Shown: in pieces, positions 7,386-14,999 of the stretch
Layout: every line of letters starts with the position of its first letter
Numbering within the stretch: position 1 is the first letter of the stretch
Assembly (NCBI GenBank): GCA_045605445.1
Contig: JAZUPZ010000013.1
Coordinates: 1 to 38,926 of the forward strand
Origin: CAZMHL01 sp045605445
GTDB lineage: Bacteria > Bacillota > Clostridia > RGIG6154
Direction of reading: 5' to 3'
DNA length: 38,926 nt
Position numbers and translations under genes: made by a program
The notes under the pieces: generated by a model
Seen by the model: only the letters and a program-made list of their open reading frames with translations
Told to the model about the DNA's origin: nothing
Databases searched by the model: none

Positions 7386-8627
7386 ATGAAAAAAGTTAAA
7401 ATCGGTATTTTCGGATGTAACAGAGGCTCAGCGTACATTCCAAGCTTTCTTGCAAACGATGCAGAAATTGTAGCAATCTGCGACAAAAGTGAAAAATGGA
7501 TAAATAAAGCAAAAGAAAAATTAGATGATTCTGTTGCGGTTTATTCTGACTTTGATGAATTTATCAAGCATCCTATGGATGCAGTATTTCTTGCAAACTA
7601 TTTCCATGAACACACAAAATATGCAATAAAATGTCTTGAAAAAGATATTCACGTTTTATGCGAATGTACTTCAAACGCTACAATGGCTGAGGGTGTTGCC
7701 CTTGTTCGTGCTGCAGAAAAGAGCAATGCAATTTATATGCTTGCAGAAAACTATCCTTATATGCTTTTCAATCAGGAAATTAAAAAAATCTGCGACAGCG
7801 GAACCTTGGGCGAATTACTTTATGCCGAAGGGGAATACAACCATCCGGGTAATGTGTACAGCACCGATATGATGTATCTTTATGACGATGAAAAGCACTG
7901 GAGAAACTTTCTTCCTTCAACATATTATGTAACACATTCTCTGGCACCTATTATGTTTGCAACCGGAGCAAACCCCGTTAAGGTTACAGCGTTTGCAATT
8001 CATAAGCCTCGTCCTGCAGACTGCTACAGTGCAAATCATACAGGTGACAACTCTGCGGTTATAAACACATTAAACGACGATAACTCAGTTTTTACTTTCA
8101 CAGGCTGTGCAGGTTTTGGTGCCCACGGCAATTCTTACCGTGTTTGCGGAAGAAAAGGTCAGATTGAAAACATTCGTGGCGGAGAAGGCAAGGTTATGCT
8201 CCGTTACAACAATTGGGATTTACCAGAAGGTGCAGAAAAGGTTAACTATTATCAGCCCGAAATTGTTGACAAAGACATTGAACTTATTAAAAAAGCAGGT
8301 CACGGCGGCGGAGACTTCTTTGTTGCAAGAGAATTCTTAAACTGCGTAAGAGAAAACAAGCCTCATCCTTTTGACGTTTATTTCTCAACAAGAATGGCAT
8401 CGGTTGCAATTCTTGCTCACAGAAGTGTTTTAAACGGAGGTATGCCTTTCGATATTCCTGATTTTTCAAAAGAAGAAGACAGAATCAAATACGAAAATGA
8501 CTACCAGTGTCCTTTCTGGAGAGAGGACGGAACCGCACCTAATATTCCCTGTGGTTCAAATCCTGACTATAAACCCTCAGAAACACAGCTGAAAAATTTT
8601 CGTAAAGCTTTAGAAGAAAATAATTAA
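7386..8627 (+). CDS. Gfo/Idh/MocA-family protein with degenerate EKP motif, module 1
   Basis: 413 aa. An N-terminal Rossmann fold (VKIGIFGCNRGSAYIPSF) and a Gfo/Idh/MocA C-terminal domain are recognisable; canonical members are NAD(P)-dependent dehydrogenases of sugars or cyclitols. The usual EKP motif holding the catalytic lysine is replaced: HVLCECTSNAT, with ECT at 93-95. The dinucleotide loop is also unusual (GCNRGS rather than GxGxxA/G). Ribosome binding site AAGGAG is at 7371-7376. The C-terminus has GGMPFDIPDF, matched by GGLPLDVPDF in the protein at 32524-33732. Cofactor binding is likely, but normal dehydrogenase chemistry is uncertain. Confidence 0.88.
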   Translation: MKKVKIGIFGCNRGSAYIPSFLANDAEIVAICDKSEKWINKAKEKLDDSVAVYSDFDEFIKHPMDAVFLANYFHEHTKYAIKCLEKDIHVLCECTSNATMAEGVALVRAAEKSNAIYMLAENYPYMLFNQEIKKICDSGTLGELLYAEGEYNHPGNVYSTDMMYLYDDEKHWRNFLPSTYYVTHSLAPIMFATGANPVKVTAFAIHKPRPADCYSANHTGDNSAVINTLNDDNSVFTFTGCAGFGAHGNSYRVCGRKGQIENIRGGEGKVMLRYNNWDLPEGAEKVNYYQPEIVDKDIELIKKAGHGGGDFFVAREFLNCVRENKPHPFDVYFSTRMASVAILAHRSVLNGGMPFDIPDFSKEEDRIKYENDYQCPFWREDGTAPNIPCGSNPDYKPSETQLKNFRKALEENN

Positions 8628-8634
8628 ATACAGC

Positions 8635-8661
8635 AAAAAGCCGTCTTACGATGGCTTTTTT
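8635..8661 (+). terminator. Terminator of module 1 operon
   Basis: AAAAAGCCGTC/GATGGCTTTTT with one G-T pair and loop TTAC, ending in a T-run. Confidence 0.8.
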
Positions 8662-8673
8662 GTTTCTTTTAAA

Positions 8674-8703
8674 TAAAATAAACGAAGCGCCTTTTGGGGC
8701 GCT
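8674..8703 (-). terminator. Terminator of the minus-strand PTS IIC-like gene
   Basis: AGCGCC (8686-8691) / GGCGCT (8698-8703). On the minus strand the stem is followed by a T-rich stretch (8674-8685). Confidence 0.6.
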
Positions 8704-8735
8704 CCGTGGTGCAAGTTATTTTTGGAAGTCTTATA

Positions 8736-9797
8736 TTAAAGGTCAAGTTTTAAATCGTTCTCCTTAATCCATCCTATTTTCTTAAGCAGATAGCTTATTA
8801 CCGGTGCAATTATCGCAGGCAATATAAAGGAAATCATTACAAGTCCGAACCAGTCACCTGCGGTTATTGCTGTTTTTACGCCTGCTTCAACATCTGCCAC
8901 CCAGCCTGAATATACGCCGATTTGTCCTACAAGTCCGCAGGTACCCATACCTGAGGAAACTGCGGCACCGTTCATTTCGAGCCTGAAAATGCAGGTTGAT
9001 ATCGGGCCTGTTATTGCAGAGGTTACGATTGCAGGAATCCAGATTTTCGGATTTTTTACAATGTTGCCCATCTGAAGCATACTTGTTCCTATGCCCTGAG
9101 CGAAAAGTCCACCCCAGCGGTTTTCCTTAAAGCTCATTACCGCAAAGCCTACCATATTGGCACAACAGCCTGCAAGAGCCGCACCACCTGCAAGCCCCGT
9201 AAGACCAAGGGCAGCACAAATTGCCGCACTACTGATTGGAAGAGTAAGGGCTATTCCTATTATAACAGAAACTATTATTCCCATTAAGAACGGACGAAGC
9301 TCTGTTGCCCACATTATTGCATTGCCGACAGCTGATGCCGCCATACCTATGTAAGGTGCACAAAGCATTGAAAGAACAACGCCCGAGAAAATTGTTACAA
9401 AAGGAGTTACTATTATATCAAGCTTGGTTTCCTTGGAAACGAGCTTACCCAGCTCTGCGCTTATTACCGTTATAACAAGAACCGCCAGAGGTCCGCCTGC
9501 CTCGCCAAGCTCGCAGGAGGCAATACCTACTGCAACCAGCGAAAACAAAACCAATGCCGGAGCTTTAAGAGCGTAACCTATTGCAATTGCCATTGCCGCG
9601 CCCTGAGCAGATTTTGCATAATTGCCCACAGTTTCAAGAACAGGAATGTTAAACTGCGTTCCTATTGTTGCAATTATTGTTCCTATCAGCAGAGACGCAA
9701 AAAGTCCCTGTGCCATTGCGCCGAGGGCATCGATACCATATCTTTTCAAAGAAAACTCGATGTCCTTCTTTTTAAGAAATTCTTTTAATTTACCCAT
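8736..9797 (-). CDS. PTS EIIC-like membrane protein (PTS_EIIC_2 type)
   Basis: 353-aa polytopic membrane protein with about nine to ten hydrophobic segments rich in Gly/Ala. It resembles the stand-alone EIIC_2 proteins of Firmicutes (initial KRYGIDALGAMAQGLFASLL; internal GLTGLAGGAALAGCCANMVGFA and TSAITGPISTCIF). No IIA or IIB genes adjoin it, so energisation by phosphotransfer is doubtful and the substrate is unknown. Ribosome binding site AAGGAG (minus strand, near 9807-9812) precedes ATG at 9797. It follows the flavin reductase gene on the same strand, with an intrinsic terminator between them whose U-tract lies just ahead of this gene's ribosome binding site, so expression may depend on read-through. 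Confidence 0.82.
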   Translation of the reverse strand: MGKLKEFLKKKDIEFSLKRYGIDALGAMAQGLFASLLIGTIIATIGTQFNIPVLETVGNYAKSAQGAAMAIAIGYALKAPALVLFSLVAVGIASCELGEAGGPLAVLVITVISAELGKLVSKETKLDIIVTPFVTIFSGVVLSMLCAPYIGMAASAVGNAIMWATELRPFLMGIIVSVIIGIALTLPISSAAICAALGLTGLAGGAALAGCCANMVGFAVMSFKENRWGGLFAQGIGTSMLQMGNIVKNPKIWIPAIVTSAITGPISTCIFRLEMNGAAVSSGMGTCGLVGQIGVYSGWVADVEAGVKTAITAGDWFGLVMISFILPAIIAPVISYLLKKIGWIKENDLKLDL

Positions 9798-9814
9798 TAT
9801 CGACTCTCCTTTTT

Positions 9815-9847
9815 AAAAAACGGACGTTCTACCAAAGAGAACGCCCG
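9815..9847 (-). terminator. Terminator after flavin reductase gene
   Basis: 10-bp stem CGGACGTTCT (9821-9830) / AGAACGCCCG (9838-9847) with one G-U pair, followed on the minus strand by six T (9815-9820). Confidence 0.8.
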
Positions 9848-9892
9848 CTCACTTTTGCACATTATATCACTTCTTGCAATATTGTGTCAATA

Positions 9893-10399
9893 TTATTTTT
9901 TTAATACATGGAGAATTTCACCAACGAACATTTTGTGAATATCCGGGTCGGGATAATTTTCTTTTGCAAATTTCTCATCGGCAAAGCCTTTCATATCCAC
10001 ATTCTGAGAATAAAGCTTTTTACATACGAAAACATATTTCGCCTCATCAAAATATGCCACCTTATCGTCGCCTTTAACCGTAAAACCGCATTCCTTTATT
10101 TTATCAACAACTCTTCCCGAGTTTCTTCCGCAATAAGTAAGCTTATCTCTGTATTCTTCGCCTAAAAAGGAAAGGGTATAATACTCGGAGGTTTCAATAA
10201 ACTCATAGGTATATCTTGAAGGGCGGACAACAATTGCAGAAACATCTTTGTTCCACATTTCGCCAAAGCCTCCCCAGCTTGCGGTCATTGTATTAAGCTT
10301 ATCGCCGTTTTTAGCGGTTATAAGCATCCATCCTTTGCTTATCATTTTAACAAGATTTTCATCAATGTCACAAACGTTTATTTTTTTGAATTCGCTCAT
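9893..10399 (-). CDS. Flavin reductase family protein (flavoredoxin-like)
   Basis: 168 aa, the normal length of the FMN-binding split-barrel flavin reductase family. The N-terminus has ISKGWMLITAKNGDKLNTMT, and ASWGGFGEMW and VRPSRYTYEFIE are typical FMN-contacting segments. The likely role is an anaerobic flavin-dependent electron carrier or reductase; partner unknown. Ribosome binding site AAAGGAG is 7-8 nt before ATG at 10399. The promoter at 10430-10458 and the terminator at 9815-9847 make it a monocistronic unit. Confidence 0.88.
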   Translation of the reverse strand: MSEFKKINVCDIDENLVKMISKGWMLITAKNGDKLNTMTASWGGFGEMWNKDVSAIVVRPSRYTYEFIETSEYYTLSFLGEEYRDKLTYCGRNSGRVVDKIKECGFTVKGDDKVAYFDEAKYVFVCKKLYSQNVDMKGFADEKFAKENYPDPDIHKMFVGEILHVLKK

Positions 10400-10429
10400 A
10401 TCTGCATCTCCTTTAAAATTTATACTGTT

Positions 10430-10458
10430 ATTTTAACATTATGCAGAAATTTTTGCAA
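10430..10458 (-). promoter_or_regulatory. Promoter of flavin reductase gene
   Basis: On the minus strand: TTGCAA (10458-10453), 17-bp spacer, TAAAAT (10435-10430), extended -10 TGT. Confidence 0.7.
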
Positions 10459-10573
10459 TATGTATTAAAAATGCAATAAAATTATGTAAACCAAGCGAAA
10501 AACAAACCGCTTAAAATAGCCATTTCCGGCTGCCGTTTTTTTGCCAAGATTCGGTTTTTTTCCCTTTTTTAGT

Positions 10574-10634
10574 TGTGGAAAACGTGGATAACTTTGTGGA
10601 TAAGCCCATTTTATGCGATTTTGACTGTGGATAA
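10574..10634. other. Cluster of four DnaA-box-like sites
   Basis: In a 348-bp gene-free stretch (10400-10747): two perfect TGTGGATAA boxes (10595-10603, 10626-10634) and two with one mismatch (TGTGGAAAA 10574-10582, CGTGGATAA 10583-10591), all in the same orientation. An AT-rich stretch follows immediately (10635-10673). No dnaA or dnaN is near, so this is more likely a dispersed DnaA-box cluster than oriC. Confidence 0.7.
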
Positions 10635-10698
10635 CTTTTTTTATTTTTTAAAAAAATAAAATATTATGTAAACGAAAATCGCACTATTCCCGAAAAGG

Positions 10699-10727
10699 TT
10701 GATTCTATCGCATTTTTATGATAAAAT
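10699..10727 (+). promoter_or_regulatory. Promoter of pgeF
   Basis: TTGATT (10699-10704), 17-bp spacer, TAAAAT (10722-10727), extended -10 TGA at 10719-10721. It sits 65 bp downstream of the DnaA-box cluster. Confidence 0.7.
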
Positions 10728-10747
10728 CAGTACCGGGGAGGGTTTTT

Positions 10748-11569
10748 ATGTATTCAGAAAATATGCATATTTTTACAAAAAACGGAGTTACTTTTTTAAA
10801 ATTCAAGACGCTTGATTCTATAGCCTTTATAAATCAGGCGGTTTCAACCAGACACGGAGGGGTTTCCTTCAAAAGCGAAGGAATTCGCTCTCTTAATTTA
10901 GGACTTACCTGCGGCGATTCCAAAGAAAACATTATTGAAAATTACAGAAGATTTTTAACTGCTGCAGATTTTGATATAAACAGAGCCGTTTGTTCCAATC
11001 AGACTCACGGAACAAACATTTTATATGCAACCCACAAAGACTGCTCCAAGGGAATTTTAAAAGAAAGGGACTATAACAGTATTGATGCTATTATAACCGA
11101 CCAAAAAAATATTCCCCTTGTTATTCACACCGCCGATTGCGTTCCCGTTACTTTGATTGACACAAAAAACAAAGCTATAGGCTCTGCCCACTGCGGATGG
11201 AGAGGGACCTTTGAAAACCTTGCCGCAAGAACCCTTGAAGAAATGCAAAGGAAATTTTCCACCAATCCTGCAGATATTGTTTCGGTTATAGGACCTTGTA
11301 TATGCAAAAACTGTTACGAGGTTTCAGAAGAATTGTACCTTAATTTTCTTGAAAAATTCGGCGAAAACGAAGGCATTATTAAAAAAGAAAATAAATTCTT
11401 TCTTGACCTTGCATATATCAACAAGCTGACGCTTGCAAAACACGGAGTTTCCGAAAAAAATATAACAATTTCCGATCTTTGCACCTGTTGTAATAAAAAA
11501 GACCTCTATTCTCACAGAGGTATCGGCCCCGACAGAGGCCTTCTTGCTTCGGTTATTGAAATTATTTAA
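10748..11569 (+). CDS. pgeF: Peptidoglycan editing factor PgeF (YfiH/laccase-domain family)
   Basis: 273 aa. Family members bind zinc or copper; PgeF removes wrongly incorporated residues from peptidoglycan precursors, and related proteins act on purine nucleosides. Conserved motifs: TRHGGVS, SNQTHG, VIHTADCVPVTL, AHCGWRGTF, IGPCICKNCYEV and the C-terminal HRGIGPDRGLLASVI. ATG at 10748 is used because GGGGAGG (10735-10741) lies 6 nt upstream; the in-frame ATG at 10718 falls in the promoter. It is monocistronic, with a shared terminator against the convergent glycosyltransferase gene. Confidence 0.93.
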   Translation: MYSENMHIFTKNGVTFLKFKTLDSIAFINQAVSTRHGGVSFKSEGIRSLNLGLTCGDSKENIIENYRRFLTAADFDINRAVCSNQTHGTNILYATHKDCSKGILKERDYNSIDAIITDQKNIPLVIHTADCVPVTLIDTKNKAIGSAHCGWRGTFENLAARTLEEMQRKFSTNPADIVSVIGPCICKNCYEVSEELYLNFLEKFGENEGIIKKENKFFLDLAYINKLTLAKHGVSEKNITISDLCTCCNKKDLYSHRGIGPDRGLLASVIEII

Positions 11570-11573
11570 AGGA

Positions 11574-11610
11574 AAAGCCGTGTGTTCTGAAAAAATACAC
11601 AGCTTTGTTT
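11574..11610. terminator. Terminator between pgeF and the GT51 gene
   Basis: AAAGCCGTGT (11574-11583) / ACACAGCTTT (11597-11606), a 10-bp stem with one C-A mismatch and T-rich flanks on both strands. Confidence 0.65.
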
Positions 11611-12398
11611 TATTCTTCTATAAGCAGGTCTACAATTGCTTTTTTTGCTGATTTTTTAATGCCGTTGAAGAAATCGTCCAGTCGGTTTTTAACTTCTATA
11701 TCAACCTCGCCCTTCATAATTTCCTCGGCATACTCTTCTGATATATATTTATACTTCACCATTTTTTCAAGAACCTGCCTTTGTCTCTGAGAAGCAAGCT
11801 CTCCCGAATTTTTCGGATTGTAAAGCGACGGCGCATTGGGAATGCCCGCAAGCATGGTGCACTGATAACCGTCCATATCCTTTGGCTGACAACCAAAATA
11901 ATAGTTACTTGCGCTTCTGATATCGTAGCAATTTTCGCCAAAATAGATATAATTTACGTAAATTTCAAGAATTTCCTTTTTACTGTAAAGCTTTTCAATG
12001 TCGAAAGCTACAAACATTTCGGCAATTTTCCTTGTGAAATTTTTATCCTGATCAAAATACATATTTTTCGCAAGCTGCTGAGTTATTGTACTTCCGCCCT
12101 CGGCAAAGGTTTTCTGCTTTATATTATTGAATGCCGCGCGGATAACCGCCATAAAATCAACCCCGTTATGATGATTGAATCTGTGATCCTCTGCGCAGAT
12201 TACCGCATTTACATACATTTCCGGCAGCTCTTCGTAGGTTGTATAGCTTTCTTTGCTTCTTATAGCCTCAACCATTTCCTCTATCCCCGTTTCTTCAATT
12301 GCTTTTTTATACGCCGAATGACCTCTCCATACAAGGAAGGCTCCGCAGATAAAAAGCACAATAAAAACAAGACTTATCAGTTTTTTTATAAGCTTCAT
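11610..12398 (-). CDS. Monofunctional peptidoglycan glycosyltransferase (GT51)
   Basis: 262 aa. It polymerises lipid II into glycan strands outside the membrane. An N-terminal membrane anchor (about 5-24) is followed by the GT51 domain with CAEDHRFNHHNGVD (catalytic Glu at 70), EGGSTITQQLAKN (100-112), RKIAEMFVAFDIEK and KEILEIYVNYIYFG. No transpeptidase domain follows, so it is monofunctional (MtgA/Sgt-like). Ribosome binding site AGAGGTGG precedes ATG at 12398, and a strong extended -10 promoter lies at 12420-12448. With pgeF and murB it adds to the cell-wall theme of this region. Confidence 0.92.
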   Translation of the reverse strand: MKLIKKLISLVFIVLFICGAFLVWRGHSAYKKAIEETGIEEMVEAIRSKESYTTYEELPEMYVNAVICAEDHRFNHHNGVDFMAVIRAAFNNIKQKTFAEGGSTITQQLAKNMYFDQDKNFTRKIAEMFVAFDIEKLYSKKEILEIYVNYIYFGENCYDIRSASNYYFGCQPKDMDGYQCTMLAGIPNAPSLYNPKNSGELASQRQRQVLEKMVKYKYISEEYAEEIMKGEVDIEVKNRLDDFFNGIKKSAKKAIVDLLIEE

Positions 12399-12419
12399 AT
12401 ATCCACCTCTTACTTTTTC

Positions 12420-12448
12420 ATTTTAGCATACCGAATTCAAAAAAGCAA
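12420..12448 (-). promoter_or_regulatory. Promoter of the GT51 gene
   Basis: On the minus strand: TTGCTT (12448-12443), 17-bp spacer, TAAAAT (12425-12420), extended -10 TGC. Confidence 0.65.
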
Positions 12449-12524
12449 TATAAAAAGGTTAAGGGAAAAAGTGTATGAAGCCTTAATTTTCGCATAAAGC
12501 AACCAGCAGAGCCCTTTCAAAGAG

Positions 12525-12626
12525 AAAAGTTGTGTCTTATACTTTTGTTTTTTAGAAGTATATCCTATTTTGCGGTAGAACAACTTTTTCGCAATCAGAG
12601 GCGGAGCAAATGCTCCGCCTCTGATT
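12525..12626. other. Structured intergenic element with 15-bp perfect hairpin
   Basis: AATCAGAGGCGGAGC (12593-12607) / GCTCCGCCTCTGATT (12612-12626) with loop AAAT and no U-tract on either strand. Just upstream, AAAAGTTGT (12525-12533) pairs with ACAACTTTT (12580-12588), enclosing a 7-bp stem TATACTT/AAGTATA (12538-12544, 12556-12562). It may be a structured RNA or a palindromic repeat; direction unknown. Confidence 0.5.
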
Positions 12627-12660
12627 TATCCCAATAAAATACGCACCGATTGTGCAATAC

Positions 12661-12813
12661 TTATTTTTTAACTATGCTAATTATTTTTGCAGGCTCTTTT
12701 TCGCCCTGCTTCAGATATTCCTCTTCAACATCTCTTTGCAGTTTTTTAAGCTCTTCGATTATTTCCGTTGTTTTATTGAACATCATATAATAAAGCTTTT
12801 TATAGTCTGTCAT
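12661..12813 (-). CDS. Small conserved-looking protein, 50 aa, unknown function
   Basis: Encodes MTDYKKLYYMMFNKTTEIIE followed by a charged, probably helical stretch (ELKKLQRDVEEEYLKQ), ending IVKK. GGAGG (12820-12824) lies 6 nt upstream of ATG 12813, which is strong support for translation. No signal peptide or membrane segment is seen; a helical or coiled-coil fold is likely. It stands alone between palindromic zones. The reading frame extends further 5' but through repeats, so the short form is chosen. Function unknown. Confidence 0.65.
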   Translation of the reverse strand: MTDYKKLYYMMFNKTTEIIEELKKLQRDVEEEYLKQGEKEPAKIISIVKK

Positions 12814-12879
12814 AAAAATCCTCCGATTAAAAAATGCGCCGACCGGAGCCGACGCATGAAAAATACACAGCCCCTGTGC

Positions 12880-12990
12880 GCCAACACAATTTAAATACAC
12901 CGACAAACGAGTATATAAATGGAGCATGTGTATTTTTGCCGAAACAAAAATACACTGCGTTTGTCAATGCTTATATTAAATTGTGTTGGC
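12880..12990. repeat. Nested palindrome (111 bp)
   Basis: Three perfect inverted repeats nest inside one another: 14 bp (12880-12893 / 12977-12990), 8 bp GACAAACG/CGTTTGTC (12902-12909 / 12958-12965) and 10 bp GTGTATTTTT/AAAAATACAC (12928-12937 / 12946-12955). It lies 67 bp upstream of the 50-aa gene on that gene's transcribed side. It looks like a MITE-like or structured-RNA element; no clear target-site duplication is seen. Confidence 0.6.
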
Positions 12991-13075
12991 ACATTTAATA
13001 TATCATAATTCGATTTTTTTGTAAAGTCTTTCGACAAAGGTTCCTGTTTTCCGACAAAAAAATACACCAATATGT

Positions 13076-13140
13076 GTAGTATCCTCAGGGATACTACAAC
13101 GATGTTTGCAACAAGTTGCAAATGAAGTACGCTTCGCGTA
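13076..13140. repeat. Array of three short perfect hairpins
   Basis: GTAGTATCC/GGATACTAC (13076-13097), TTTGCAAC/GTTGCAAA (13105-13122) and TACGC/GCGTA (13128-13140). The motif AAATGAAGTA occurs twice downstream (about 13120 and 13160). The array looks like a repetitive intergenic element rather than coding sequence. Confidence 0.5.
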
Positions 13141-13191
13141 TGATGCTTGTTCTTGCAACAAATGAAGTATTTGTTACACAAATATTATGGA

Positions 13192-13219
13192 AAAAAGTCG
13201 TCTTTTCAGACGACTTTTT
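13192..13219. terminator. Terminator-like hairpin with T-tails on both strands
   Basis: AAAAAGTCGTC (13192-13202) / GACGACTTTTT (13209-13219), loop TTTTCA. It could end transcripts from either direction, including the fakA-like operon on the minus strand. Confidence 0.7.
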
Positions 13220-13360
13220 ATCATTAACTTCTGATTTATCAGAAACTTCACTTTTTCCACAGAAAAAACTTCACTGCGGAGCAACTTATCTCGTGGGAAG
13301 CACGAACATCATTGCGGTTATCCTTTAGGAGAACCGCTTTAATCGGTGTCTTGATTTTAT

Positions 13361-14989
13361 TTATTCAACTGAAATGAAATAATAGTAAAGCGGCTGTTTG
13401 CCGTCGTACACATTAACATCAAAATCGGGATATTTTTCTTCCAGCTCTTCCAGCATTTTTTCTGTTTTTTCATTGTCGGCATTTTCGCCCTTGAAAATTG
13501 AAATTGAAGATTTGGAAGAATCGATAAGCTGACTTACTATTTCTTCGCAAACCTTGTGAGGCTCATTGCCGATAAAGGTTATTTTACCTTCGGCAAGCCC
13601 CATTATATCATCTTTTTTAATTTCAAGGTCTTCAATGGTGCAGTCTCTTGCCGCAAAGGTAACAGAGCCCGAAGCAACATTTGAGATAGCCTCGTTCATT
13701 GCCGCTGTATTATCTTCAGGGGTGCTTTCCTCGTCAAATACCATCATACAAGCCATCCCCTGCATTACGGTTTTGGTTTTAATTACAATAATATTCTTAT
13801 CTGAAAGCTCTGCCGCCTGTTCAGCCGCAAGAATTATGTTCTTATTGTTTGGAAGAATGAAAATTGCATTTGCATTTATCTTATCAATTTCCTTCATAAA
13901 ATCTTCTGTCGAGGGGTTCATTGTCTGACCGCCTTCAATTATTGCAGTACAGCCCAGCTCACTGAACATCTGAACAAGGCCTTCACCCGCCGCAACGGTT
14001 ATAAATGCATTTGGCGTAAAGGGGATTTCTGCCTTTTCTTCCTGCTCTTTTTTAGCCTTTTCTTCCTCTGCCTGTTCTTTTAAGTTATCAATTTTAATAT
14101 CAACAAGCTGACCGAGTTTAAGTGCTTCTTCAAGAGCAATGCCCGGATTGTTTGTATGAACGTGAACCTTGATTATTTCCGCATCATTAATAACAATAAC
14201 GCTGTCGCCGATATATTCAAGCTGTTTTCTGAGCTTTTTCCAGTCCGCCTTTTTTGCAGATTTTTTAATTATAAATTCTGTGCAGTAACCGAACTTAATG
14301 TTTTCAACATCAATGTTCTTTTCTACCTTCGATTCATACTCAACCTCGTCTTCAGCCGGAACAATTTCGCCGTTTTCAAGGAAGTAAAGAGCTCCTTCAA
14401 CAGCAAGCATAAGTCCCTTTCCGCCCGAATCAACAACATTTGCCTGTTTCAGCTGAGGCAAAAGCTCGGGAGTATTATCAAGGGATTTATTCCCCTCTTT
14501 AACAATATATTTCAAAAATTCAACAAGGTCGCCGTCTTTTGGCTGATATTCCACCGCCGCTTCGGACATTTCCCTTGCTACGGTTAAAATAGTTCCCTCT
14601 GTTGGTTTCATTACCGCTCTGTACGCCGTATCCTTTGAAACAACCATAGCATCGCAGATATCGCCAACGGTAAGGCTTTCCTTTTTATCTATTCCTTTTG
14701 AAAAGCCTCTGAAGAACTGAGAAAGAATTACGCCGGAGTTACCTCTTGCACCACGAAGGGAAGCAGTTGAAGCCGCCGCCATAACTGCGCTGCAGGTTTC
14801 CTCCTCCATTCTTTCAAGCTCTTTTTTTACAGATTGAATTGTAAGAGACATATTCGTGCCCGTATCACCATCAGGAACGGGGAACACGTTTAAATCGTCT
14901 ACAATTTTTTTATTATTTGAAAGATTATTTGCCGCTGAAATAATCATTTGTTTCAACATTTTGCCATCTAAAATATTAGGCAATGCCAT
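13361..14989 (-). CDS. DAK2-domain protein, fatty acid kinase FakA-like (YloV)
   Basis: About 542 aa. FakA phosphorylates fatty acids presented by FakB for entry into phospholipid synthesis. The N-terminal DAK2 kinase domain shows LNVFPVPDGDTGTNMSLT and SLRGARGNSGVILSQFFRG; a central domain begins near FGYCTEFII, and the C-terminal domain resembles the DegV-like fold of the family. Start choice is awkward: GGAGGTGATG places the ribosome binding site only 2 nt before ATG 14989, so TTG at 14983 (8-nt spacing) may be the true start; GTG 14992 is less likely. The gene follows the Asp23-family gene by 10 bp. No fakB is seen in the window. Confidence 0.9.
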   Translation of the reverse strand: MALPNILDGKMLKQMIISAANNLSNNKKIVDDLNVFPVPDGDTGTNMSLTIQSVKKELERMEEETCSAVMAAASTASLRGARGNSGVILSQFFRGFSKGIDKKESLTVGDICDAMVVSKDTAYRAVMKPTEGTILTVAREMSEAAVEYQPKDGDLVEFLKYIVKEGNKSLDNTPELLPQLKQANVVDSGGKGLMLAVEGALYFLENGEIVPAEDEVEYESKVEKNIDVENIKFGYCTEFIIKKSAKKADWKKLRKQLEYIGDSVIVINDAEIIKVHVHTNNPGIALEEALKLGQLVDIKIDNLKEQAEEEKAKKEQEEKAEIPFTPNAFITVAAGEGLVQMFSELGCTAIIEGGQTMNPSTEDFMKEIDKINANAIFILPNNKNIILAAEQAAELSDKNIIVIKTKTVMQGMACMMVFDEESTPEDNTAAMNEAISNVASGSVTFAARDCTIEDLEIKKDDIMGLAEGKITFIGNEPHKVCEEIVSQLIDSSKSSISIFKGENADNEKTEKMLEELEEKYPDFDVNVYDGKQPLYYYFISVE

Positions 14990-14999
14990 CACCTCCGAA

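Noticed and set aside
10574..10634. Chromosomal replication origin (oriC)
   Set aside because: DnaA boxes are present, but dnaA, dnaN, rpmH, gidA and similar origin neighbours are absent, so only a DnaA-box cluster is claimed.
12880..13220. CRISPR array
   Set aside because: The repeats are palindromes of different sequence and spacing, not regularly spaced direct repeats, and no cas genes are near.
13116..13328. 70-codon plus-strand frame over the palindrome array
   Set aside because: Composed of hairpin and terminator sequence with no ribosome binding site; better explained as repetitive intergenic DNA.
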